This document shows, in pieces, positions 35,880 to 46,080 of a stretch of 64,000 nucleotides of DNA. The DNA lies in assembly GCA_028023455.1 (NCBI GenBank), contig JAQFVV010006654.1, positions 186,001 through 250,000 on the forward strand, read 5' to 3'. This stretch comes from Epiperipatus broadwayi. Taxonomy: Eukaryota; Onychophora; Udeonychophora; Euonychophora; Peripatidae. How positions within the stretch are numbered: position 1 is the first letter of the stretch; every line of letters starts with the position of its first letter. Both the position numbers and the translations under genes were made by a program. Under the pieces are notes generated by a model. That model was not told the origin of the DNA and did not search any database. It worked only from the letters and a program-made list of their open reading frames with translations.

Positions 35880-36990
35880 ACTCAGAGGGCAATTGGAATT
35901 ATTATTGATAATTTAAAAAGAAGTCATGGAAAAACAAAAAAATTGTTGGCAAAATTATATACCAAATATGTAAATGATAAAGATATACCAGTCGATTGAA
36001 AAACTGCAGTATATGGATATTTAAGAAATTTAATACAGTAGACATACTGATCAATATAATTTCAACAGTCTTCGGTGAACTTTGGATTCTAACCAATCAA
36101 CTCCAAAATAAGTTGAATTTTAAAACGGTAACATAATGGACTACACCCACTCATTGACAGAAATATATAGAAAGAACCAATGATTATGAGTTGCCATTAT
36201 GCTTTGGAATAGTAGGTTATGATAAAGTATTTGACTCTATTAGGTTTTTCACGCAAATTAAAGTTTAATTCATCAGGTTAAGACACCTTATATTACCTAT
36301 ATTACCGTGTCTGAAGATTATTTATTAAAAATGAAACTGCAGTTGGTTAGTTTACATGACAATATTCAGAAGATTAAAATTGCAAAGGGTGAATAACACA
36401 ATGACTCCATATTTCCAAAACATTTAGCAGAAGTTTTATAATGAGTATTTCATAGATTAACTTGAAAACCTAAGGGAATAAAATAATTCTTAGCAATTAT
36501 TTAAGTCACGTAAATTTTAGAATGATGTAGTTGTTTTTGCGATTATTGCTTCAGTATTTCAAAAAATATTCCAAGAGTTTGCTCTTAAAAATATGTAAAG
36601 ATTGATAAGAATGATTCAAAAGAAGTTTACGATTATAAATATTTTTGTCAAATTATTAATACAGATGAAATAAAATGATTGAAATAATTTGCATGGAATA
36701 TTTTTGGAAATGAAAAGACTGAAATCAAATTGATCTGGATAAATTATTAAGGGAAGTGATAATAGTAAGTAAATAATTGTCGTTTGTAATTGGATTCCAA
36801 AAGATTATAAAATATTTACAAAGACATTATATGAGAAGGATGGAAGAAATAAGGAAGTTTGTTGTGATATATAAAAAGTAAATAAATTAAACTTACAGAG
36901 ATTCACATTATGCTGTGGGTTGGTAATAGTTAAAAACGATAATGATTATGATATGTTTTATATTTATAATAACGATTTTTATCCATAACA
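35880..36990 (+). pseudogene. decayed RTE retrotransposon, same family as 15.2-18.0 kb
   Basis: Plus-strand fragments match the reverse transcriptase of the minus-strand RTE element in order. LLAKLYTKYVNDKDIPVD (35942-35997) corresponds to [37 protein letters not shown] (36193-36250) corresponds to [17 protein letters not shown], the motif A region. DVVVFAI near 36522 corresponds to the FADDVVVFAN region, and KEVYDYKYFCQIINTD (36618-36667) to EEVKSYKYLGQIINTD. Many stops and indels occur. It lacks the endonuclease part. At the codon aligned with the stop of the intact element it has GGG (36474-36476). The Asp pair at the active site is itself altered. Confidence 0.85.
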
Positions 36991-37493
36991 AAAAAAAAAT
37001 CTATTCAGTTGAAATTGAAATTTTTTATCTTCCAAAAAAGTTAAATGTCAAAGAAACCTAGAAATGTAGCTTCTGAATGCTATGCGATTAGAAAATTTGG
37101 TCTGAAATCTATTTTTATGCACTTAGGTAAGCTCATATGTTTAATATTCAAAACAATTATTGTAATAAACAAGTAGTTTAATAAAGGGAAACACTATAAA
37201 ACAAATCATAAAAATGTGATGATAAATCAAAACAAGAGAAATGCGATGAAATGAATAGAAAGACAATGAGAGATAATATTCTTAAAACTAAATTGGGTCT
37301 AGAAAAATAAATGTAAGATATTCCAAAGATAAATTCCTAAATCTAAAACAAGTACACAGCACAACTAAACAGTTTTAAACACATTGGGATACCACCCTAA
37401 GTCGTTTACTTAAAATGTATTCATAAAAATGTATTTATAGCCCTTTAAATAAAATATGTTCTCAATAAGTTTAATTCTTTTTTTTTTTTTTTT
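36991..37493. other. AT-rich DNA, nothing recognised
   Basis: Possibly further 3' remnants of the RTE copy (TGGAAGAAATAAGGAAGTTTG near 36838-36860 recalls MDEIRKCV), but beyond 36990 nothing is recognisable. Confidence 0.4.
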
Positions 37494-37688
37494 GTAAAAA
37501 CATTTACAATTTTAAATATGCGACTTTTTTCGCATGAGTTAGTGAAGCTATAATTATATTATAATGTATAATAGGTCTGCTTAGCACTTAGATTCGAACA
37601 TTAAATCTCGAAAGCGCTAAGCAGATCTATTACACATTATAATATAATTATGAAAAAAAAGTCGCATATTTATAATTACAATTTTTAC
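37494..37688. mobile_element. 195-bp foldback / MITE-like element
   Basis: Outer inverted arms lie at 37494-37530 and 37652-37688 (ATATGCGACTTTTTT against AAAAAAAAGTCGCATAT). Inner arms lie at 37550-37585 and 37616-37651 (TAGGTCTGCTTAGC against GCTAAGCAGATCTA), around a 30-base loop. A 19-base asymmetric segment (37531-37549, CGCATGAGTTAGTGAAGCT) interrupts the left arm. There is no coding capacity and no clear target duplication, so the superfamily is unknown. Confidence 0.85.
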
Positions 37689-38436
37689 TAGTGAAGACAA
37701 AAACAATTTATTACAAAAACATTCACTGGAGAGTATTAAAATATTAATTGTGTAGAACATTTCATAGTAAATTGGTTTTCAAAATTTTCAATTCCAAATA
37801 ATGTTTAATTCGTGATAATAGAATTATCAAACTTGTACTTTGGTTTGTAGTATATGTTGTTTAAGAATTTCTTGGATTGATTCTACTGTAAAACATTACC
37901 GTAAAGACCGGCATTCTTGGAGCTTTATCATGTATGCAAAAACTAGTGAGCATACCAATCATATGAAAAAAAGATGTTATAGTCCTGCTTCAAAATTATT
38001 TAAAAGATTTGAAATTAAATGTAAAATTAGTCAAATAAGTTTCACATTTTATTAGGAAGTAATAGGGTTTAATTTGTTAATTTGAAATATCTGATAGGCT
38101 ATAATAGAAAAGGTTAACCTGATTTTATCTCAAGGATTGGAGCTTTATGAATTTTAATAACTTTTTTAAGAAACAAAAAAAATTAGTAATGTATTGTGAT
38201 TTTGCAATGTTGGTTAATCAAAGCGCCATATTAGCTAACTTATGTTTGTTGTTTCCCGTAACAATCTATCTTTAAAAATGTCATGTGGCGATTAACAGCG
38301 TTACAATAACCACTCCAAACTCCTGAAAATAATAAAATTTTAATCAGAAAAAGAATAGCTGGAGCTGGAAAAGTGCCCTATTAAGTGGGTAAATGACTTT
38401 TCATTAAATCTTAAGTCATGAAAGGGGATAAAAAAC

Positions 38437-38550
38437 AGTCTTGCGTTGTTAGCCGAGAGGTATCGCAGTCGCCGTGCAAGCAAGTAGTTGGTTGCAGACG
38501 GTTGTGGGTTCGCGTCCCGGCCGATGCTATGACACATGGAAAAAAAAAAG
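38437..38550 (+). mobile_element. short tRNA-like SINE, family 1, copy 2
   Basis: It differs by only a few substitutions over ~100 bases from the copy at 25807-25918: GTCTTGCGTTGTTAGCCGAG start, B-box-like GGGTTCGCGTCCC, the GATGCTATGACACATGG tail and poly-A. A 13-bp target duplication GGGGATAAAAAAC flanks it (38424-38436 and 38551-38563). The few differences (for example GCCGTGCAAG versus GCCATGCAAG) indicate a recently active family. It looks like a tRNA to the eye but is a SINE, as shown by the A-tail and duplication. Confidence 0.94.
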
Positions 38551-38563
38551 GGGGATAAAAAAC

Positions 38564-40444
38564 CCACAATCTGCTGAAATCAAGAATAGAAAACTTTCCG
38601 ATGATATTTCTAATATTGCCGATAGCTATTTGAATAATAGTAATGGCAAAATAGACAAAAATTCTGCAAAAGCTGGACAAAGTTCTTACCAAGTCAAAAA
38701 TCTACATAATTCAGAATTCTGTAACTCAAATGATAATTATTACAACAATTCTGATTCAAAATGTGACAAACCTCATGAAAACCAAAAGAAAACTGATCAG
38801 AGAAATCCTACTCAATCGTTAAAAATCAATAAAGTCGATGTAGAAGACAATATTACTTGTTCTAAAATTATTAAAATGAGCCAGAATCACCTAATTTAAT
38901 GGTTTCTGAAACCCTGAACAAATCTTCTAATTATCATAACAACTATCCTATCACACATAAGAATAATAATGACATAAATAAATCAAAAACACTTAGTTGA
39001 CAAAAATTATGTTGTGGAAATGGGGATGGAGCAGAATATGGGAAAATGTAGACTATGGAATGTAAAATAAAGTAGCTAATATGTTTCTCTGGACATAATT
39101 GCTGAGAGATTCTTGACTTCGGAGAAGCGACAGTACATTACATCACATGAAAAATCTTAAAGATGAAAAATCGCTGTCTATAAATCTGTAGACTCTAACC
39201 ACAATAAAATCAAAGAAAGTGTTTTTCCACACCAAGAGAAAAATGAAAATATGTCATAAGTTATAATAGTAGGAAAAAAAGTAAAACCTATGCCAATGTC
39301 CTTAAAAAGTAAGCTGATAAGTTAAAAGAAAATTGAAACCCAATAAATAAGAACCAAAATTCTATACTGAATTTTCTTGATATGGAACTTGATAATATAT
39401 CACAACAAATAGAAGCTCACAATGAAGAAAATATAATACAACTCACTGAAGAAGAATACCAAAGAATAAATACTCAACAACTCAATCTCTGATCTCTTGC
39501 TAAATTCTTTTACAAACTATATCAATGACAAACCCTGATTTGGCCATAACAAATTGTAATGAAGGATTATTTAAATTCCCAATCGAGAAATTTTATAACA
39601 TGATCTTTGAAAATGATATTTGGATGGGTATTAATAATATCTTTACCCATCCTAATGATAGTGACATAATTACCAAATTTACTTCATGGTCTACTAGAAA
39701 TTGTTTCAAAAATAACATTAGACACTTGGATTGGAAGATCATCTGAACAATTGATATAAATAAAGCAATCACACTCAATGGAACCATCAAGAACTGTTTG
39801 ATCAATTTTGATTAAGCAGAACTGGATAACATGCTTGAGAAATATGAAAAAACAACTGGACTAATATACAGATATGATCATTGAACTATTGGTCATATCC
39901 TAACCAACACTGGTACTGTCACTATTACTTTGAAGAACAGGGTGCACTCCAATGATATACTGATGGTAGTCTACTCCAGAGGTTCACTGATGGTTATAAC
40001 ATTCCATGGAGTTCCACCACAATGTTTTTTTTGCTTGGAATGAAATTATCTTATTAAAGACTGCAAAGCTCACATATGTAATGTATCTAGCAGGAAACAG
40101 AATAAGATTCACAAATGCAATAAAAATGCAGAGAGTCGACACTGGCCTCAACACTGGATTCTAAAATAGTTGATGGTGACAATCCGATTAACTTGATACA
40201 TTTAGACACAAATCATGAAGAAGTCAATCAATCTGATCCAACACTGACAATTTTAGAAAAAATTCCTGTTCATACTCCCATATATAAAGTGTTGCATCAC
40301 AACACCAGAAATATACCAATCAGCTCAAATCCCACTGAGCTACAACACCTCATTAGTGGGGAATCTCAAAACCAACCTCATAATTTGACTGAGAATGAGA
40401 CAAATGAACCCAGATTAATCATTGGTGAGAGTGAATCAGACTGA
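38564..40444 (+). pseudogene. LINE ORF1-like (gag-type) remnant with altered zinc knuckle
   Basis: Plus-strand fragments precede an endonuclease/reverse transcriptase ORF. They include an Asn/Ser/Lys-rich segment (38570-38899), an open stretch MTNPDLAITNCNEGLFKFPI...SWSTRNCF (39525-39746), and PPQCFFCLECNYLIKDCKAH near 40012-40070. The last has the spacing of a CCHC zinc knuckle (CX2CX4-X-X4C) with Tyr in place of His. A C-terminal hydrophilic part runs to 40444. Such nucleic-acid-binding ORF1 proteins precede ORF2 in LINEs. Several stops and shifts show that it is dead. Where the ORF1 starts relative to the SINE at 38437-38550 is not clear. Confidence 0.6.
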
Positions 40445-40762
40445 TGTGACAGTGATTGGCAACCAAAATGAACAGGCCCATGAAGACTTTAGCCCTATAA
40501 GAACCAAACAAAATATTAAAGATATCATTAAAGTATAACAAGAAAAAAAGGAAATCAAGACAGCAAATCAGGTCCAGTTCAGATGAAGATATTTCATCAA
40601 ATTCTGAAAAACTAATTAAACAATACCATGAAAATAAACAGAATGATAAGAGATGGAAAGGCAATATTAAATCCCTATCAAGATCCCACCCAGAACCTCT
40701 GAGGCAGAGGAACAGATCATGAATCTAGATGACAGTAACAGTCGAGAAGAACTATTATTAAC

Positions 40763-40824
40763 TTCCTTCATAGGCCTTAATGACACTGAAATTTTCCTTC
40801 ATAGGCCTTAATGACACTGAAATT
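40763..40824. repeat. 31-bp exact tandem duplication
   Basis: A 31-base unit starting TTCCTTCATAGGCCTTAATG is repeated head to tail (40763-40793 and 40794-40824), essentially identical. It lies in the ORF1-ORF2 spacer of the LINE, so it arose recently by slippage. Confidence 0.9.
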
Positions 40825-40953
40825 TCCCAATCTCACTGGGCTTTTCCTCAGGCAATCAATCTATGGAAAATGAAGATACACAAGACTAAGTGCTGGAACA
40901 TAGTAAGCCAAACAGAAATAGAATAATAGAATGACAGATACCAGCCAATAATA

Positions 40954-43704
40954 ATGGCAGGATCAATCAGAGACAAATCATCTCATACAAATTATATGAA
41001 GCTAAATTTTTATGGAGTTAATGTTAGAGGCCTGAACTCGATTAACAGGGCATTTGCTATTCAAAATTGGATAGTCAAATGCCAGTCAAATGTGCTATAC
41101 ATGGCAGAGACCAAATTACATTTAAATTTATTTTGTAAAATCAATCAGATTCTCCAAAATATAGGCTTCTTCAAATACTCAATTTCAATGGCAGTGACAG
41201 GAGGGGTAATCAATTACAAAAAAGACCTCCCTACTAGCTTCAAAATTCTGCACCTAGACTCAAATTTCCTAATTGCTAATCTAAAATATAACCACTTTCA
41301 AATCAATCTAATCTACCTCTACATTAAAAATAACCACAATCTGTTCGTGAAAGTAATAACTATCATCAATTCGGTCATGGCCTCAAACCCATTTTCAATC
41401 ATTCTAGTGGGTGATTTCAATGTGACATATGGTTTTTTCAATAAAAAATATATTCACCTCTTTAATCATATACTGATGAGTGGAGAGGGCTTCTTCTCCA
41501 TAGATGCCTTCTACACTAAAAATACTATATCCTTGATTGACCTTGTCTACTATTCCCAAAATCAATGCAAAACTCTGACCAGTAATATTTTCTGACCACT
41601 TTGCTCTATAGATATCTCTTGAAATAAACATTGGACATCTGATAGTAGAAAAGAATAACAACACCATTTGAATGTTACTAAAACAGACCACATCTGAACA
41701 GGTCTTTTCTGAGGCCTACCTTTATTTTAAAAAATTGATATCCTAAGGCTACCAGTAGTGGAGTCATGGTTCACTTTCATTGGCATCCTCCAATCCATAA
41801 TAAATGAGGTTTCCCTTAACAAAAAAGCCCTAACCACTTATTAGCTGACCTTGATGCAATTGACCAAAACCTGAAAGAAATTCCACTTGATAATCAATTC
41901 ATGCATCTTCCTCTTGCCCTGAAATGCCAATACAGGAATAAGAAGAGACCTCTGGCCAAATATATGTCGATCTAGCAGGCCAAGAGATTCCTGCCAGACC
42001 AAAAATGTTGGCCCAAGAGTTACTTCCTGTGGGCACTGGTAGCGGGCAGCAGAAAACCCATTCCACTGTCATTAACAATAGATAACAATATTCATGTGGG
42101 CTTAGAAATGATCTGTGCAATTAGAGATAACTTTAAGGCAACACTTCAATCTGATCAGACTGGGAAGGGTATTAGATGAGAATCTAAACCAAGATATCAC
42201 TGAGGAAATGATCCACATCATAGAAAAATCAATTAAGGATCAAATTCAAGTGAAAATTTATAAATACATTTATACTAACCAATATGAAAAAAAAGGAAAT
42301 CATCAATTAACAGTATTGGACAAATGAAACTCCTTGTTGATGTTATCAGAGCCCAGAGAATGTCAAAACTGATTGCCATCCAACTTGACATCTTAGTGGC
42401 ATTCAACTCAGTCAGACCGGATATTATGATTGATGTTCTTCAGAAGGATGGGGTGCTAAATGTTTATCTGTGGATTATTTCAAATCTATTAGCCAACAGA
42501 ATCATCCACATCACAATAAATGAAAAAATTGCACCTGGATTTGAATCCCCGATCTCTATCCCTCAAGGATCTCCACTTAGGACACTATATTTTATAGCCT
42601 ATATCAACTTGCTATTGATGGAGATTGAAAGATCATTGCCTGGAGTGATTGTACCTGCCTTGGGAAGGAAGATTAAACATCTGTTATATGGATGATATAT
42701 TCATCTGTCTGCCTTCCAAGAAATATATCACTAAACTAAAGCAGATACTAGCTTGGTACTCAGACAAATACAAGCGCAAAATCAATAAGGAAAAATTAGC
42801 CTCCTGGAACTTGCTAACTGGAAAAAAAAATCACTTTCAAATTTTACAGCTGATCCACAGAAATTCCTAGGCTTTAATTTTTCAAAATCGAATAGTGCTA
42901 TGAGGAGAGAAATTGAAAAATCCCTGTTAACAGATATTTGCTGCACAACAACCTCCCTTTCTAAGATATATGTTTCACATCATGGTAACGTAAGACTTTT
43001 AAACTCAATAGATATCTGCCCCTCCAAAAAATTTCATCAAAAAAAAAACTCTCTGTGTGCAAAACTATTCTGGGGACAAAAGGTTGCTGCCATCAGCCTT
43101 TAAAACTCCATATGAGTAGAAGGCTCAATGGCCTTTCACTCCATTGTATCAAAACCATGATATTCCAGAGAGCTATAACCTACTCTTCTGGCTCCAAATT
43201 AATTACTCAACTATATCACATGAAGAAGTTATCACACCAAATGATAGACTGCCACCCACTAATAATAGATGGTGGAATTCATTATTTGATAATATTTGGA
43301 AAGCTGTTGAGCTGAATGAAAATCCAATTATATCAAAAATTAAATACTGGAATGCATATAAAATAAGTCATGGTGAAAATAACATAAGCAAAGGGTCTCT
43401 CAGGATTATTAATCAGCAACTGATTTCGAGATCAAAATTCTGGCTTATTGAGACAAAATTTCAAGATTTCTTAATAATAACCAATCTGGACTCCCTCCCT
43501 ACAAACTCATTTTTGGCATACAGGAGAAATTTCAAGAAGATCAATCCAGTGTGCCAGATGTGTGTGAGAGAGAGAGACGAGACATCAATTGACCATATTT
43601 TTTTTAGATGTCCCAGTATGTCCAATTACAGACAGATAACTCATGAATGGTACAGCAATACGAATGCAAACTATAAACCAAGTAAAGACGTAAAGACTAT
43701 ATAG
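40954..43704 (+). pseudogene. LINE ORF2: endonuclease, reverse transcriptase, C-terminal zinc finger (broken)
   Basis: The endonuclease begins at 40954: VRGLNS, MAETKLH, LVGDFNVTYG, LIDLVYYS. The final SDHFAL is in another frame just after 41595. Reverse transcriptase pieces are IQLDILVAFNSV (motif A, about 42380), IPQGSPLRTLYF (motif B, about 42560), YMDDIFICL (motif C, 42688-42714) and KRKINKEKLASW. Motifs A and B are one frame away from the endonuclease and motif C. The C-terminal part reads CQMCVRERDETSIDHIFFRCP (43550-43612), a CxxC...H...C element typical of LINE ORF2 ends. The sequence ends near 43970 in an A-rich tail. Domain order (APE-type endonuclease, reverse transcriptase, zinc finger) fits L1/Tx1- or Jockey/I-like clades; I cannot choose between them. 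Most of the length is still readable, so decay is moderate. Confidence 0.85.
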
Positions 43705-43979
43705 CTCATGGTCTATTTACAGACATAAGACTAGCAATTTTTGTGAATTATGCCCTGTGGTGTGTCAGATGTAAAATAATGATTGAAGTGATGAGAGACC
43801 CATGATACTAAATTTAAGCATGTAAGGAAGAAAATCATAAAGAAGGACTGACTAATTTCTTCAAGCTATATCACAAGAGCAACATGGCAAAAGGTTGGAT
43901 CTACTTTGCTTCAAATAAATATATAATTGATGTAATTTTTGTATGTGTAACATTCAATATAGAAATACAATAAAAAAAA

Positions 43980-44468
43980 ATTTTTTTAAAAATGTATTGC
44001 ATGAATAAATACCAAATTTTATTATAGTGTAAAAAAATCTTAAGATACCAAATAGTTTTCTGGTCTTGAAACAAATTTAGGGCAGGGGAAAATAAATCAG
44101 CTTTATAGATTATAGAATTAATTTTTACATAGTAATATATTTATTTGTGTGCAAGGGTGCTTGTTTTATAGATAAAGATGTGCCGTTTTCAAGCTAAAAC
44201 TATAAAATATGAACATTCTCAGGCGTTGATTTCAATCATTTTGATGTGTTTTGTTGTAAGAAAATAAAAACAAAACAAAATCTTTTTTTTAAAATATTAT
44301 TTTTTTTATTAACGTATACAAATTAAATGATAATATTAAATGTAAAATAAAATAAATTACAATTTGATTCGTGTTTTTTATTTTGCTTTATTAGAAAAAT
44401 CAATTTTCTATGTATATTTTTTTACTGGGGTTTTACTTCATATAGAATGACAACAAAAAGTTGTTACA
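43980..44468. other. AT-rich DNA, nothing recognised
   Basis: No recognisable gene or repeat between the LINE tail and the telomere-like array. Confidence 0.45.
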
Positions 44469-44547
44469 GTTAGGTTTAGGGTTAGTTTTAGGGTTAGGTT
44501 TAGGGTTAGTTTTAGGGTTAGATTTAGGGTTAGTTTTAGGGTTAGGT
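44469..44547. repeat. interstitial telomere-like TTAGGG-variant array
   Basis: Alternating 12-mers GTTAGGTTTAGG and GTTAGTTTTAGG are repeated about 6-7 times, a period of 24 with each half related to (TTAGGG)2. This is a degenerate interstitial telomeric-type repeat, or a simple satellite that converged on it. Confidence 0.85.
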
Positions 44548-46080
44548 ATAGTGTTCTGTTGTTTATAATGCTAAAATAAAAAATATCAAAATCGTATTTT
44601 TGTAAATATTTTTTTTAGTAACATCTATAAAATAAATGATAACATACTATATTCAACAAAGTATAACCAGTAGTAGTCGGAGAAAAGAAATAAAGTAAAA
44701 AAATTTTAAACAACAAAAATGTATTCTTTACTTATTAATCATGTTTATAATATATGCTTTTTATGAAATTTACAAAAAAAAAACGTGCATAATTGTACTT
44801 TTTTTACTGGATATTTTTGTGTTACCGCTCTTTTTTACTTCAAAAATATACATACGGTAGAATCTTGTTTTTCTCGCGGAATGTTATGAACAGTACGTTA
44901 CTTGACGCACCTAATTCCAACTTACTTTACACATATATCTTGTCAACATTTTCCCAATTAAAACTTCAATACAGTATGGTGTAAAAAGTCTGATAATTAT
45001 TACTTTACAAAATCTGAACATTTCAATACTTTAAAATAAAATAAAAATCCAATGAAAACAACATTTTCATCCAATTAAAAAAAACATCCTCTTACCAAGC
45101 CGTAATCATTTTATAAACTGTGTGAATTCGGAAAATGTATTTGCTGTGATGCGACATACATGCTGTACTGCGACGTGACATAGCGGCCTGCAATCTGTAG
45201 CACAACAAAAAAGTTGTATTATAGAAAACACGAGTTCGATCGGCGAAACGGCATTTTTATGTGTTTTAGCACGAAAACGGCGCCAAAGAACGGCGTCTTT
45301 AACTATAAGACTAGTACCTGTGCAAGGTTCTTTATGTCAAAACATGTAATCAATTAGAACATAATGTGATATGTTTATGTTGACAAGTATGAATTGTGTT
45401 CAATTTACCTGATAATGGGCAAAGCTTGACATACCTGTCACGCTAAGATTGATTGATTTTTTTATTAATATGGTAATCTGTAAAAGTTTAGAAAGTCTAG
45501 ATATTATATGAAGAAATAACATTGCTTTAAAATAATTATATAATTACATCATTAGATTATTTATTTACACATAGACAAACACATACATACTTTTGCAACA
45601 ATATGACAAAATCTCATTTCCTCATTATCAATAATCAATAGATTCATTTTTTTTCATAGATAAATAGGACTAAAATAAAAACTAATTTATCTGTAGCTCA
45701 CATGATAGATTAAGGAAATGAACATTATTCTGTTGACAAAACTGAGATTTTACTTTTACTTATTTAACAATAGATCGATGCGACGTGATGCGATGTGACC
45801 TCCTTTTTTTGGAGTCAGAAATCTTTCAGTCATTATGCCCAGAAAAACCTGTTAGCCATTTTACCTTTGCTTTTCATTTCCTGCCCTAAGTTTTTTCCAT
45901 ATCCATATTCTTCTCTATCCTGCTTCATCTCATTTCCACAACATAATCTTTGTCAACTCCATAGCCTTTATATCTAAATACCCCTTATCTTTTCACAAAC
46001 CCAGCATAAAAACCAAGAATCCACCTTGTGTATGACTTTCTTTATATTTATTCTTGTCACAACTTCATTAATTATATCAT
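44548..46080. other. AT-rich DNA with a CpG-richer island and a Penelope-type tail
   Basis: At 45140-45300 base composition changes sharply: GCGACATACATGC, GCGACGTGACATAG, GATCGGCGAAACGGC, AAAACGGCGCC and AACGGCGTC are CpG-dense in a CpG-poor window. A related GATGCGACGTGATGCGATG lies at 45777-45796. At 45410-45500, CTGATAATGGG...AAGATTGATTGATTTTTTTA resembles the retroelement 3' end at 29640-29745. No coding motif was found. Confidence 0.45.

Noticed and set aside
38443-38525. tRNA-Leu gene
   Set aside because: It has A- and B-box-like sequences, but the poly-A tail, 13-bp target duplication and near-identical second copy show it is a SINE.
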